Positions 43,361 to 52,914 of a stretch of DNA of 64,000 bases are shown here, piece by piece. The position numbers and the translations under genes are program-made. The stretch is taken from the NCBI GenBank assembly GCA_001298575.1, contig LJCV01000263.1, positions 62,001 through 126,000 on the forward strand, written 5' to 3'. This DNA comes from Actinobacteria bacterium OK074 (GTDB lineage Bacteria; Actinomycetota; Actinomycetes; Streptomycetales; Streptomycetaceae). The notes under the pieces were generated by a model. It searched no databases, was not told where the DNA came from, and saw nothing but the letters and a program-made list of their open reading frames with translations. Every line of letters starts with the position of its first letter. The first letter of the stretch is position 1.

Positions 43361-44466
43361 TGACGGGCCCGGCCACCACAGCGACCCCCTCCGTGCCGGT
43401 ACGCCGCCGCCCGGTCTTCCACCCCCTGCGCGTCGCCGCCGTACAGCCGCTGTGCGCCGACGCCGTCGCCGTCGCGTTCGAGATCCCGGACCAGCTGGCC
43501 GAGGAGTTCGCGTTCGCGCCGGGGCAGGCGCTGACGCTGCGGCGCGAGGTGGACGGGCGGGACGAGCGGCGTACGTACTCGATCTGCTCGGCCGCCGGGA
43601 CGGCGCCGCGGATCGGGGTCCGGGTGGTGCCGGGCGGGCTGTTCTCGTCGTGGCTGGTGGACGGCGTGCGCCCCGGCGACATGGTCGAGGTGATGGGTCC
43701 GACCGGCGCCTTCACCCCCGACCTGACCACCCCCGGCCACCACGTGCTGATCGCGGCGGGCTCCGGCATCACGCCGATGCTGTCCATCGCCGAGTCCGTA
43801 CTGGCCGCGGACGCCGCCTCGACCGTCACCCTGCTCTACGGCAACCGGCGCACCGACACGGTGATGTTCGCCGACGAACTCGCCGACCTGAAGGACCTGT
43901 ACCCGGCCCGCTTCCAGCTCGCCCACGTGCTGTCGCGCGAACCCCGCGAGGCCGAGGTGCTCTCCGGCCGCCTCGACGCCGAGCGGCTGGCCGCGCTCGT
44001 CGACGCGCTGGTGGACGTGGAAGGCGCCGACCACTGGTGGCTGTGCGGCCCGCACGGCATGGTCCGCGACGCCCGGCGGGTCCTGGCCGGGCTGGGCGTG
44101 CCCGCCGACCGCGTCCACCAGGAGCTGTTCCACGCCGACGACGAGCCCGTACACGAGACCCGGCACGAGGAGGCGGCGCCCCGGGGCCCGGTCAGCAAGG
44201 TCACCGTCACGCTCGACGGCCGCTCCACCACCGCCGCCGTACCCCGGGAACGCAGCATCCTGGAGGGCGCCCAGCGCACCCGCCCCGACCTGCCCTTCGC
44301 CTGCAAGGGCGGCGTCTGCGGCACCTGCCGCGCCCAGGTGACCGACGGCACGGCCGACATGCGCCGCAACTTCGCCCTCGAACCCGCCGAGATCGCCGCC
44401 GGATACGTCCTGACCTGCCAGTCGTACCCGGTGTCGGAGACACTGACGGTCGACTTCGACAGCTGA
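43360..44466 (+). CDS. paaE: Phenylacetyl-CoA epoxidase reductase PaaE
   Basis: A 368-residue reductase that passes electrons from NAD(P)H through FAD and a 2Fe-2S centre to PaaA. FAD motif RRTYSICS, nucleotide motifs GSGITPMLSI and WLCGPHGMV, and a C-terminal plant ferredoxin domain (CKGGVCGTCRAQV, then LTCQS). Stop of paaD and ATG share one base. Last gene of the operon. PaaK, PaaG, PaaZ, PaaH and PaaJ are not next to it. Confidence 0.96.
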   Translation: MTGPATTATPSVPVRRRPVFHPLRVAAVQPLCADAVAVAFEIPDQLAEEFAFAPGQALTLRREVDGRDERRTYSICSAAGTAPRIGVRVVPGGLFSSWLVDGVRPGDMVEVMGPTGAFTPDLTTPGHHVLIAAGSGITPMLSIAESVLAADAASTVTLLYGNRRTDTVMFADELADLKDLYPARFQLAHVLSREPREAEVLSGRLDAERLAALVDALVDVEGADHWWLCGPHGMVRDARRVLAGLGVPADRVHQELFHADDEPVHETRHEEAAPRGPVSKVTVTLDGRSTTAAVPRERSILEGAQRTRPDLPFACKGGVCGTCRAQVTDGTADMRRNFALEPAEIAAGYVLTCQSYPVSETLTVDFDS

Positions 44467-44724
44467 GGGGCCACGGAGGGGGTACGGCGGTCGAGCGTGG
44501 CGTACGGCCACGCGGGCGCGGACGGCAGGTGTGCGCAGGGGTCCGGAACCGCCCGGTGAGCCCGCCGCGCGAGCGGATCCCGTGAGCGCGGGAGCCGCCA
44601 CGGGCGGCGGTCCGTACCCCGGGAGGGATTCCTTGCAGACTGCTACAGAGGCCACGTAACCTTGCTGACGTGGCGCTATGCATCGGCGGGGGCCATTTGT
44701 TCCGGAGGGGCGGGCGGCATCTGT
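44467..44724. other. Gap after paaE
   Basis: No gene seen. A 7-nt-arm hairpin GCGTGGC-N5-GCCACGC (44495-44513) may end the paa transcript. The rest would hold the promoter of the PucR gene; I see no clear -10/-35 pair. Confidence 0.35.
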
Positions 44725-46458
44725 GTGGGGACGGATCTGAACGCGACCGGGGATGAGCGAGCCGCCTCCGCCACGCCGCCGCTCACCGTCATCGACCTCG
44801 TCCAGCAGACCGGCCTGGGACTCTCCGTCGTGGTCGACGCCGGCCGGCTCCAGGCCGAGGCGCGGCGGGCGTACGTCACGGACCTGCCGGAGCCCGGACG
44901 GTATCTGAGCGCCGGGGATCTCGTCCTGACCAGCGGCACCTGGTACCGCGGCGACAGCGGCCCGCAGGACTGCGCCCGTTTCGTGGACTCCGTGGCCGGC
45001 AGCGGTGCGGTCGCGCTCGTCGTCGGGCTGCTGGTGCTGCGCACGATGCCCCGGGCGCTGATCGAGACGTGCGCGCGGCGCGGGCTGCCGCTCCTGACCA
45101 TCGCGCCGGACCGTTCCTTCGCCCCGGTCATCGAGACGGTGCTGGCCCACAACCTCGTCGGCCCCACCGCCGCCGTCCGGCAGGCCGCCGCCTTCCACCG
45201 GCGGCTGGTGGAGACGGTCAGCCGGGCCCAGGGCGTCGGCGGCATCCTGGAGGTGTTCGGCGACGAGTACGACACCGACTGCTGGGTCGTCTCCCCGGCC
45301 GGAGCGGTACTGGCCGCGGCCGGTGCGCCACCGTCGCCCGCCGAGGTCTTCGCCGGGTGGAGCCACGCGCTCACCTCCGCCGACGACGGGGGCGAAGGAC
45401 CCGGTGGCCTGCCGGTGCCCGGAGAGCCGTCGGCCGTGCACGTGATCCGCGCGCCCGGCCCGGCGGCCGGGGTCCGAGGTGTCCTGGCCCGCCGTCCCCG
45501 GCACCCCGGCGCACCGGCCGTACCGCCGGAACCGGTGCTGACCGTCCTCGGGCTGCTGGCCATGGAACTCGACCTGCTGGGGGCGCGGCACAGCGCCGGC
45601 CAGTCACGGGTGGCCGAACTCATCGACGTGCTGGGCGCCGACTCCGCGGCGCCCGGCGAGGTCTCGGCCCATCTGCGCCTCATCGGGGCCGACCCCCGGC
45701 TGCCGATCGTCATGGTCGCCGCCGCGCTGGAAGGGGGCGCGGTCGCGCAGCACGTGGTCGCCGACCTGTTCACCGAGACACTCGCCCCGCTGAACGGGGA
45801 CGTCACCGTCGCCGGGTGCGCGACCGACACCGAGGTGCTCCTCATCGTCAACGGTGAGGGCACCCGGCCCGACGCGCTCGCCGACGCCGCCCGGGACCTC
45901 GCCGGCCGCTACCGGCCGCTGCTCGGGCGGGGCCGACTGCTGGTCGGCATCAGCGAGCCCACCACCAGCGTCAGCCAGCTCGCCGCCGCCCTGGACGTCG
46001 CCCGCCGCCGGCTCCTGGCGGCCCGGGGCGGCCAGGGCCGCTTCTCGGTGGTCTCCGCGACCGACACCGACTCGCATCTCGTCCTGCTCGCCGCGCTGCC
46101 CGAGCGGCTGCGCGAGTCCTACCGCGACCGGCTGCTCGGGCCGCTCCTCGCGTACGACGCGTCGCGCGGGTCGCAGCTGCGCCGGACGCTGGCGTCGTTC
46201 CTGGAGACGTGCGGATCGTGGCAGCGGTCGGCCGAGGAACTGCACGTGCACGTGAACACGCTGCGGTACCGGGTGCAGCGGATCGAGGAGCTGACGGGGC
46301 GGGACCTGTCGTCGATGCGGGACCGCACGGACCTGTACCTGGCGTTGGAACTGCTGCCGGAGGCGGAACAGGGCGCCGTCTTCCCGGCGCCCTCCCTGTC
46401 CGCGGCAGTCGGGGAAGACCCCCCGGACGCCGGCGCCCTCGGCCGCCGGACGGGCTGA
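44725..46458 (+). CDS. PucR family transcriptional regulator
   Basis: About 577 residues. The N-terminal PucR ligand domain is a good match (LTVIDLVQQTGLGLSVVVDAG, LPEPGRYLSAGDLVLTSGTWY), a GGDEF-like middle follows, and the C-terminal helix-turn-helix is LASFLETCGSWQRSAEELHVHVNTLRYRVQRIEELTG. The start is uncertain: GTG 44725 with GGAGGGG 14 nt upstream, or TTG 44662. It faces the amidohydrolase/deaminase genes tail to tail and is the natural regulator of the purine salvage genes downstream, though control of paa cannot be excluded. Confidence 0.88.
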   Translation: MGTDLNATGDERAASATPPLTVIDLVQQTGLGLSVVVDAGRLQAEARRAYVTDLPEPGRYLSAGDLVLTSGTWYRGDSGPQDCARFVDSVAGSGAVALVVGLLVLRTMPRALIETCARRGLPLLTIAPDRSFAPVIETVLAHNLVGPTAAVRQAAAFHRRLVETVSRAQGVGGILEVFGDEYDTDCWVVSPAGAVLAAAGAPPSPAEVFAGWSHALTSADDGGEGPGGLPVPGEPSAVHVIRAPGPAAGVRGVLARRPRHPGAPAVPPEPVLTVLGLLAMELDLLGARHSAGQSRVAELIDVLGADSAAPGEVSAHLRLIGADPRLPIVMVAAALEGGAVAQHVVADLFTETLAPLNGDVTVAGCATDTEVLLIVNGEGTRPDALADAARDLAGRYRPLLGRGRLLVGISEPTTSVSQLAAALDVARRRLLAARGGQGRFSVVSATDTDSHLVLLAALPERLRESYRDRLLGPLLAYDASRGSQLRRTLASFLETCGSWQRSAEELHVHVNTLRYRVQRIEELTGRDLSSMRDRTDLYLALELLPEAEQGAVFPAPSLSAAVGEDPPDAGALGRRTG

Positions 46459-46510
46459 CCCCGCCGTACGGCGCCCGGCGCGGCGGCACCCGGTCGTCGG
46501 CGGTACCCGC

Positions 46511-47722
46511 TCACCCGGGCAGTTCGCCCGCCACCACCTCGCCCCGGCTGACCACGGCCACCAGGTTGTCGGGCGTCAGATCGGCGATGCGCTGCCACGG
46601 CCGCCCCCGTACGACCAGCAGGTCCGCGCCGAACCCGGGCGCCAGGCGGCCCACCTTGCCGGCCAGGCCGAGGGCATCGGCCGCCTCGGACGTGGCCGCG
46701 CGCAGGGCCGCCTCGGCGCCGAGGCCGAGCACCTCCGTCATCCGGACCACCTCCGCCATCTGGTCACCGAAGGCGACATGGTGGCCGTTGGCGTCGGTAC
46801 CGAGGACGAAGGGCACGCCCGCCCCGGCCGCGTGCCGCAGCAGTCCGTCGCGTACGGCGACCAGCGCGGCCGCCTTGTCGCGGGCCTCCGGGGTGACCGG
46901 GACCCGGGCCGCGGCGATGGCCTCGTTGATCAGCAGGGTCGGCGCGACCGGGATCCGCCCGGCGGCGATGCGCGCCGCCTGGGCCCCGCTCATCAGCGTC
47001 GCATGCTCGATGGAGTCGACACCCGCGTCCAGGGCGGTCTGCACACCGTCCTCGGAATGGGCGTGGGCGGCGACCCGCATGCCCAGGGCGTGCGCCTCGT
47101 CGACGGTGGCCTCGATCTCCCTGGTGGTGTAGTTGCGCCAGGTGTTCTTGTCGCCCATGGAGAGCACCCCGCCGCTGGTGGTCAGCTTGATGCCGTCCAT
47201 CCCCGCGCGGGCCCAGGTCCGCACGAGCTTGCGGCACTCGTCCGGGCCGTCGGCGACCGGCTTGCGGAAGGGATGGGCGGCCGGGGTGAACAGGTCGTTG
47301 TGCCCGGCGGTCATGCCCACCACGCCGTGCACCAGCAGCCGGGGCCCCGCCAGGATGCCCGAGTCGAAGGCCCGGCGCAGCGCGATCTGCGCCTCGTCGC
47401 CCGCGAGATCGCGCAGCGTGGTGACACCGGCCCGCATCGCGCGCTGGGCGTGCGCGACGCCGTGCAGCACCTGTTCGTCGCGCGGGGTGACCAGGGGCCA
47501 GGTGGCGAAGTCGGGGGTGCCGGGCCCGGCGTCGCCGACGAGATGGACATGGGTGTCGACCAGACCGGGGACGACGCACAACTCCGGCCACCTGGCGGGC
47601 CGCGGATCACCGTCGTCCCACGCCTCGACGACGTCGATGCGGTCCCCGTCCCAGCCGATCGTGCCGGGTCCGGGGCCCGTCTCCCGTACGCCGTCCCAGA
47701 TCGCGATGCCGTCCAAACGCAT
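46511..47722 (-). CDS. Amidohydrolase family protein (imidazolonepropionase/prolidase-like)
   Basis: A 403-residue metal-dependent hydrolase. Metal ligands: DTHVHL (HxH), bridging Lys in GIKLTTSGG, AAHAHSEDG, SIEHATLM and LGTDANGHH. GGVLSMGDKNTW and the flanks resemble the Xaa-Arg dipeptidase/imidazolonepropionase-like subgroup, so a cyclic amide or carboxypeptidase-type substrate is possible. It follows the deaminase by 5 bp and is in its operon, implying a purine- or amide-related job. Confidence 0.85.
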   Translation of the reverse strand: MRLDGIAIWDGVRETGPGPGTIGWDGDRIDVVEAWDDGDPRPARWPELCVVPGLVDTHVHLVGDAGPGTPDFATWPLVTPRDEQVLHGVAHAQRAMRAGVTTLRDLAGDEAQIALRRAFDSGILAGPRLLVHGVVGMTAGHNDLFTPAAHPFRKPVADGPDECRKLVRTWARAGMDGIKLTTSGGVLSMGDKNTWRNYTTREIEATVDEAHALGMRVAAHAHSEDGVQTALDAGVDSIEHATLMSGAQAARIAAGRIPVAPTLLINEAIAAARVPVTPEARDKAAALVAVRDGLLRHAAGAGVPFVLGTDANGHHVAFGDQMAEVVRMTEVLGLGAEAALRAATSEAADALGLAGKVGRLAPGFGADLLVVRGRPWQRIADLTPDNLVAVVSRGEVVAGELPG

Positions 47723-47727
47723 GCCGC

Positions 47728-48780
47728 TCACCGTCCCAGATCCTGATGCGGTCCGTGCGCACGCGGCGCACCGGCGCCGTTCGCCACCGCCGTCGCCGCC
47801 GTCGTGCTGATGTCGAGTTCCCGTTGCCACGCCGCCCGCCGCTGGGGCGGCGCGAAGCACGCGGCGAAGGAGTTGGCGGCCAGGGTGTGCAAGTGCCGTT
47901 CGTCCAGGCCGAGTTCGTTGCGTACGGCGGTGAAGTTGTCGTCTATGTAGCCGCCGAAGTAGGCCGGGTCGTCGCTGTTGACGGTCACCAGGAGGCCCTC
48001 GTCCAGCATCGCGGGCAGGACGTGGTCGGCCAGGGTGCCCACCACGCGGAGCGCGACGTTGGACAGCGGGCAGACGGTGAGCGGAACGCGTTCGTCGCGC
48101 AGCCGCTGCACCAGGTCGGCGTCCTCCATCGCCCGGATGCCGTGGTCGACGCGCTCCACGCCCAGGACGTCCAGGGCCTCCCAGACGTAGTCGGGGCCGC
48201 CCTCCTCGCCCGCGTGCGCGACCCGGCGCAGCCCCTCGGACCGGGCGCGGGCGAAGACGTCGCGGAACAGCGACGGCGGGTGACCCACCTCGGCGGAGTC
48301 CAGGCCGACGCCGATGAAGTGCTCGCGGAAGGGGAGCGCGGCGCTCAGCATGTCCTGGGCGGCGTCGGCCCCCCAGTCGCGCAGGAAGCACAGGATGAGG
48401 TCGCCGGAGAGCCCGAAAGCGGCGTCGGCCTCGGCCAGCGCGGCGGACAGCCCGCCGAACACCGCCTCCAGCGGCACACCGTTGCTCAGGTGCTGCTGCG
48501 GGTCGAGGAAGATCTCCGCGCGGCGCACACCGCCCGCGTGCGCCCGCGCCAGATAGGCCCGGCCCAGGTCGTAGAAGTCCTGCTCGGTGCGGAGCACGGC
48601 GACGCCGTCGTAGTAGACGTCCAGGAACGAGCGCAGGTCGCCGAACCGGCCCCGCGCCCGGCGCAGCGCCTCGGGGTCCGTGGTGGGCAGGGCGATGCCG
48701 TTGCGGCGGGCGAGGCGGATCAGGAGCTCCGGCTCCAGGGTCCCCTCGATGTGGAGGTGGAGTTCCGCCTTGGGCAGCAC
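47728..48780 (-). CDS. Adenosine/adenine deaminase
   Basis: A 350-residue zinc deaminase: HLHIEG (HxH ligands), HAGEEGG (His, Glu acid), VDHGIRAMED and TVNSDDPAYFGG (Asp pair). The motif VGLDSAEVGHPPSLF is the form I associate with adenine deaminases of this family, while true adenosine deaminases read IDLAGxE; adenine is therefore the more likely substrate. GTG 48780 with AAGGAA. Divergent from the nucleoside importer. Confidence 0.88.
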   Translation of the reverse strand: MLPKAELHLHIEGTLEPELLIRLARRNGIALPTTDPEALRRARGRFGDLRSFLDVYYDGVAVLRTEQDFYDLGRAYLARAHAGGVRRAEIFLDPQQHLSNGVPLEAVFGGLSAALAEADAAFGLSGDLILCFLRDWGADAAQDMLSAALPFREHFIGVGLDSAEVGHPPSLFRDVFARARSEGLRRVAHAGEEGGPDYVWEALDVLGVERVDHGIRAMEDADLVQRLRDERVPLTVCPLSNVALRVVGTLADHVLPAMLDEGLLVTVNSDDPAYFGGYIDDNFTAVRNELGLDERHLHTLAANSFAACFAPPQRRAAWQRELDISTTAATAVANGAGAPRAHGPHQDLGR

Positions 48781-49210
48781 GTGGGGTTCCTTCGCGTTCG
48801 GCGCCTGGTCAGGACTGTCCCGGCGATCCGGACTCGGACTGTCCGGTCGTCAGGAGGCGGAGGGTCCCGGCCATCCGGATCCCGGACCGTGCGTCCATCC
48901 AAGCCGAGGACCACCCCCGGCTGCTTCTGAGGATCGTCCAAGGTTTCCGCGCTTCCGGCGCCGCCGCGGCCGTCGAAGTCTCCGAGAGCGCGGCGCCCCC
49001 GCGACCGCATCGGAGGATCCTCCAGCCCCCGGCCGGGGCGGCGGGCCCGAGTTCGTCGGTCTGTCCATGGGACGGCGAACGGACAGCTGATTGACTCGAC
49101 GCATTCACGAGCCGGTCATCCGCTCCGCTCGTGCGGATCATCCGAGTGCGACGAGGCCCTCCTGGTCCGGCCCCATGCCCGAGTACGAGCTTCGCCGTCG
49201 AGGAGTGGTC
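48781..49210. promoter_or_regulatory. 430-bp divergent promoter region of the purine genes
   Basis: No convincing gene. It contains the perfect 12-nt palindrome GGAGGATCCTCC (49012-49023) and several scattered GGATC/GATCC elements (48849-48940). This is the likely regulatory centre for the deaminase and the importer. Confidence 0.4.
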
Positions 49211-50239
49211 ATGAAGAGATACCCCCTGATCGCCGTGCCCGCGGCCACCGCCGCGCTGCTGCTCTCCGCCTGTTCGGGCACGACCGCGACATCCGGCGCG
49301 AACGCCACCGCCTCCGCCTCCTCGGCGCAGGTCGCCGCGACCAAGCAGCTCAAGATCGCGATCGTGCTGTCCGGGCCGATCACCGACCACGACTTCAACG
49401 AGGTCGGATACGACGCCGTCAAGTCCGTCGGCGCCAAGCTCGGCGCGAAGGTCGCCTACGCGGAGAACGTCACCGACGCCAACGCGCAGCGCACGATCCG
49501 CAACTTCGCCCAGCAGGGCTACAACCTCATCTTCACCCACAGCTTCTCCTTCGGGGACGCCACCCTCGCCGTCGCCAAGGACTACCCGAAGACCGTCTTC
49601 ATGTCCGGCACCGCCGTGCAGAACGCCGCCAACGTCGGCACCTACGACAACCCGGACTACCAGGGCGCCTACCTGGCCGGCATGCTCGCCGCCGGGGCCG
49701 GCAAGTCCGGCACGATCGGCTGGGTGAGCGCGATGCCCATCCCCAACCTGCTCGCCAACCTGCACGCGTACGAGGCCGGGGCGAAGGACATCAACCCCAA
49801 GGAGAAGGTGCTGCACTCCTTCATCGGCAGCTTCTACGACCCGCCGAAGGCCAAGGAGGCGGCACTCGCGCAGATCCAGGCCGGGGCGCAGGTGCTCAGC
49901 GCGCAGACCGTCGGCACCATCGACGGGGCCATCGCGGGCAAGGCGCTGGCGATCGGCGCCCTGACCGACCAGAACTTCCTCGGCCCCAAGAACGTCCTCA
50001 CCAGCGTGACGTGGGACCTCTCCCCGCTGGTCGGTGACGTGGCGAAGTCCGTGCGGAACGGCACCTGGACCAACAAGGCGTACAGCTACGGCATCGCCAA
50101 GGACGCCATCGGCCTCGCCTCCTTCCACGGGCTGAAGAACCGGGTCCCCGCGTCGGTCCTGGCCAAGGTGAAGGCCAAGATGGCCGCCATCAGGTCCGGG
50201 GCGTTCACCGTGCCGCACGACACCAGCACGGTGAAGTGA
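49211..50239 (+). CDS. BMP family nucleoside-binding lipoprotein
   Basis: A 342-residue lipoprotein of the basic membrane protein/PnrA family, which binds purine nucleosides for ABC import. Lipobox LLLSAC at about 16-21, IAIVLSGPITDHDFNEVGYDAV, HSFSFGDATLAVAKDYP, GTYDNPDYQGAYLAGMLA are all typical. ATG 49211 after AGGAG. First gene of a five-gene operon. Confidence 0.9.
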   Translation: MKRYPLIAVPAATAALLLSACSGTTATSGANATASASSAQVAATKQLKIAIVLSGPITDHDFNEVGYDAVKSVGAKLGAKVAYAENVTDANAQRTIRNFAQQGYNLIFTHSFSFGDATLAVAKDYPKTVFMSGTAVQNAANVGTYDNPDYQGAYLAGMLAAGAGKSGTIGWVSAMPIPNLLANLHAYEAGAKDINPKEKVLHSFIGSFYDPPKAKEAALAQIQAGAQVLSAQTVGTIDGAIAGKALAIGALTDQNFLGPKNVLTSVTWDLSPLVGDVAKSVRNGTWTNKAYSYGIAKDAIGLASFHGLKNRVPASVLAKVKAKMAAIRSGAFTVPHDTSTVK

Positions 50240-50242
50240 CGC

Positions 50243-51811
50243 GTGCCCGCCGACGAGGTGATCCCCGAAGAGGCCGCTGCCGGGGCGATGCCCGAGCACG
50301 TGCTCGACATGCGCGGCATCACCATCCGCTTCGGGCCGGTCGTCGCCAACGAGGCGGTCGACTTCCAGCTGCGCGCCGGTGAGATCCACGCCCTCCTCGG
50401 CGAGAACGGCGCGGGCAAGACGACCCTGATGCGGGTGCTCGCCGGTCTCGTCCGCGCCGACGGCGGCGAGGTACTGCTGCACGGCCGTCCCCAGCGCTAC
50501 CGGTCGCCCGCCGACGCGGCGGACGCCGGGATCGGCATGGTGCACCAGCACTTCATGCTCGTCCCGTCGATGACCGTGGCCGAGAACGTCTGCCTCGGTC
50601 TGCCGTCGGCCGGGCGCGTCTTCCCGGACGTGGCCAGGGTCGCCCGCGAACTGGCCGAACTGTCCCGGCGGCACGGCCTGGACCTCGACCCGCACGCCAA
50701 GGTCGAACGGCTGTCGGTCGGCCAGCAGCAGCGGGTGGAGATCGTCAAGGCGCTCCACCGGCGGGCCCGCATCCTGATCCTGGACGAGCCCACCGCCGTA
50801 CTGACCCCGGGCGAGGCCGACTCCCTCCTCGCCGTCCTGCGGTCGCTGGCCGCGCAGGGCACCGGCATCGTGTTCATCTCGCACAAGCTGCGCGAGGTGA
50901 TGGCGGTCGCCGACCGCGTCACCGTACTGCGCCGGGGACGCCGGGTGGGCACCTGCGCCACCGCCGACGTCACGGCGGCCGAGCTGGCGGCCCTGATGGT
51001 CGGCCGAGAGGTGCGCGTGCCGGACCGCACCCCCCGCCCCGCCGCCGACGGCCCACCGGTCCTGGAGCTGTCCGGCGCCGGACTGGTGGACCGCGGCGGA
51101 GTCGTCCGGCTCGACGACGTCAGCCTGACGGTGAGGGCGGGCGAGATCCTGGGCATCGCCGGGGTGGACGGCAACGGCCAGCGCGAACTGACCCGGGCCG
51201 TGTGCGGGCTGCAACGGCTCACCAGCGGCCGCATCCGGATCCGGGGCACCGACGTCACCGCCGACTCCGCCGCCCGGCGGATCGCCGCGGGCCTCGCCCA
51301 CGTACCCGAGGACCGGCAGCACACCGGGCTCGTCCTCGAACTCACCATCGCCGAGAACGCCGCGCTCGAAGTCATGGCTCAGGAGCCCGTCTCCCGGCGC
51401 GGCTGGCTGCGCCCCAAGGCGATGCGCGCCGCCGCCGAACAGCTCGTCCGCGACTACGACATCCGCTGCTCGGGCCCCGACCAGCCGGTACGGGAACTCT
51501 CCGGCGGCAACCAGCAGAAGGTCCTGCTCGCCCGCGAGGTGGCCCGCGAACCGGCGGTCCTCGTGGTCTCGCAGCCCACCCGGGGACTGGACATCGGCGC
51601 CATCGAATACGTGCACGGACAGCTGCGCGCCCTGCGCGACCGGGGCTGCGCGGTCCTGCTGGTCTCGACCGAACTCGACGAGATCCTCGAACTCTCCGAC
51701 CGGGTCGCCGTGCTCTACGGGGGCCGCGTGATGTCGGTGACCGACCGGGCCGACGTACGACTGGACGAACTGGGACTGCACATGGCGGGCCGGCCGGCGG
51801 GTGCGCGATGA
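50243..51811 (+). CDS. Nucleoside-type ABC importer ATPase (two domains)
   Basis: A 522-residue duplicated ATPase of the RbsA/NupA (YufO) type. First half complete: GENGAGKTT, MVHQHFMLVPSMTVAENV, LSVGQQQRVEIVKAL, LILDEPTAVLTP. Second half has a degenerate Walker A (GVDGNGQRE without Lys) and LSGGNQQKVLLAREV, as in the family. Three bp after the binding protein, 4-nt overlap with the permease. Start GTG 50243. Confidence 0.92.
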   Translation: MPADEVIPEEAAAGAMPEHVLDMRGITIRFGPVVANEAVDFQLRAGEIHALLGENGAGKTTLMRVLAGLVRADGGEVLLHGRPQRYRSPADAADAGIGMVHQHFMLVPSMTVAENVCLGLPSAGRVFPDVARVARELAELSRRHGLDLDPHAKVERLSVGQQQRVEIVKALHRRARILILDEPTAVLTPGEADSLLAVLRSLAAQGTGIVFISHKLREVMAVADRVTVLRRGRRVGTCATADVTAAELAALMVGREVRVPDRTPRPAADGPPVLELSGAGLVDRGGVVRLDDVSLTVRAGEILGIAGVDGNGQRELTRAVCGLQRLTSGRIRIRGTDVTADSAARRIAAGLAHVPEDRQHTGLVLELTIAENAALEVMAQEPVSRRGWLRPKAMRAAAEQLVRDYDIRCSGPDQPVRELSGGNQQKVLLAREVAREPAVLVVSQPTRGLDIGAIEYVHGQLRALRDRGCAVLLVSTELDEILELSDRVAVLYGGRVMSVTDRADVRLDELGLHMAGRPAGAR

Positions 51812-52911
51812 CCGCCGCCACCACACCCGCCCCGGCCCCGCTGCGGCAGCGGATCGTCGCGCTGGCCGTCCGTTCCGGCGGCGTCTCCGACGTCCTCGCG
51901 GGCGCCGTTGCCGTGGCGCTGGCGCTGCTGGCGGGCGCGGTGCTCGTCGCGGCCGTGGGCAAGGACGTGCCCGGCGCGTTCGGCGCGCTGCTCGACGGCG
52001 CCTTCGGCTCGACCCAGAACCTCGCGAACACGCTGGTCGAGGCGGTTCCGCTGGCCCTGGTGGGGGTCGGGGTCTCGCTGTCGTTCCGGGCCGGGCTGTT
52101 CAACGTCGGCGCCGAAGGACAGCTGCTGATGGGCGGGCTCGCCGCCGGACTCGTCGGCTCGGCGCTGCCCACGGCGCCCGCGGTCGTCGTCCTGCCCGCG
52201 ATGGTGGTGTCCGCCATGGCCGCCGGGGCCTGCTGGGCGAGCATCGCGTCGCTGGTCAAGGTGTACCTGGGCGCCAACGAGATGCTCAACACGATCATGC
52301 TGAACTACGTCGCGACCTACCTGGTCACCTACCTCCTCAACGGCCCGGTCCGCGACCCGTCCTCCGCGCTCGCCCAGACCACCCAGCTCTCCCCGGCCGC
52401 CGGGCTGCCCATCCTGATCCCCGGTACGACGCTGCACGGCGGCCTCGTCCTCGCGGTGATCGCCGCGGTCGTGGCCCAACTGTGGCTGTCACGGCGGGTC
52501 TGGGGCTTCCGGCTGAAGGTCGTCGGACTGAACCCCGAGGCCGCGCTCGGCGCCGGACTGCCGGTACGGCGCACGCTGCTCTCGGCCTTCGCGATCAGCG
52601 GGGCCCTGGCCGGACTCGCCGGGTTCTGCCAGGTCGCGGGCGTCCAGGGCCGGATGATCGTGGACCTGTCGCCGGGGTACGGCTACTCGGGCATCGTCGT
52701 GGCACTGCTCGGCCGCACCTCGCCGATCGGCTCGCTGATCGCCGCGTTCTTCTTCGGCGCGCTCTCGGTGGGCGGCCAGGCCATGGAGACCTCCGTCGGC
52801 GTGCCGGCCTCGGTGGTCACGATCATCCAGTACCTGGTGGTGCTCCTGCTCATCGCCCGCGGCGCCCTGCAACTCGGGCGCGGGACCGCGCCCGCCGGAC
52901 AGGAGGCATGA
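51808..52911 (+). CDS. Nucleoside-type ABC importer permease 1
   Basis: A 367-residue permease (YufP/NupB type), about 10 hydrophobic segments. GLFNVGAEGQLLMGGLAAGL and LGANEMLNTIMLNYVA are the family signatures. ATG overlaps the ATPase stop. Confidence 0.92.
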   Translation: MTAATTPAPAPLRQRIVALAVRSGGVSDVLAGAVAVALALLAGAVLVAAVGKDVPGAFGALLDGAFGSTQNLANTLVEAVPLALVGVGVSLSFRAGLFNVGAEGQLLMGGLAAGLVGSALPTAPAVVVLPAMVVSAMAAGACWASIASLVKVYLGANEMLNTIMLNYVATYLVTYLLNGPVRDPSSALAQTTQLSPAAGLPILIPGTTLHGGLVLAVIAAVVAQLWLSRRVWGFRLKVVGLNPEAALGAGLPVRRTLLSAFAISGALAGLAGFCQVAGVQGRMIVDLSPGYGYSGIVVALLGRTSPIGSLIAAFFFGALSVGGQAMETSVGVPASVVTIIQYLVVLLLIARGALQLGRGTAPAGQEA

Positions 52912-52914
52912 CCG

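Noticed and set aside
48680..49104. Small open frames in the gap between deaminase and BMP genes, on both strands
   Set aside because: Arg/Pro/Gly-rich, no ribosome binding site or similarity; better read as regulatory DNA.
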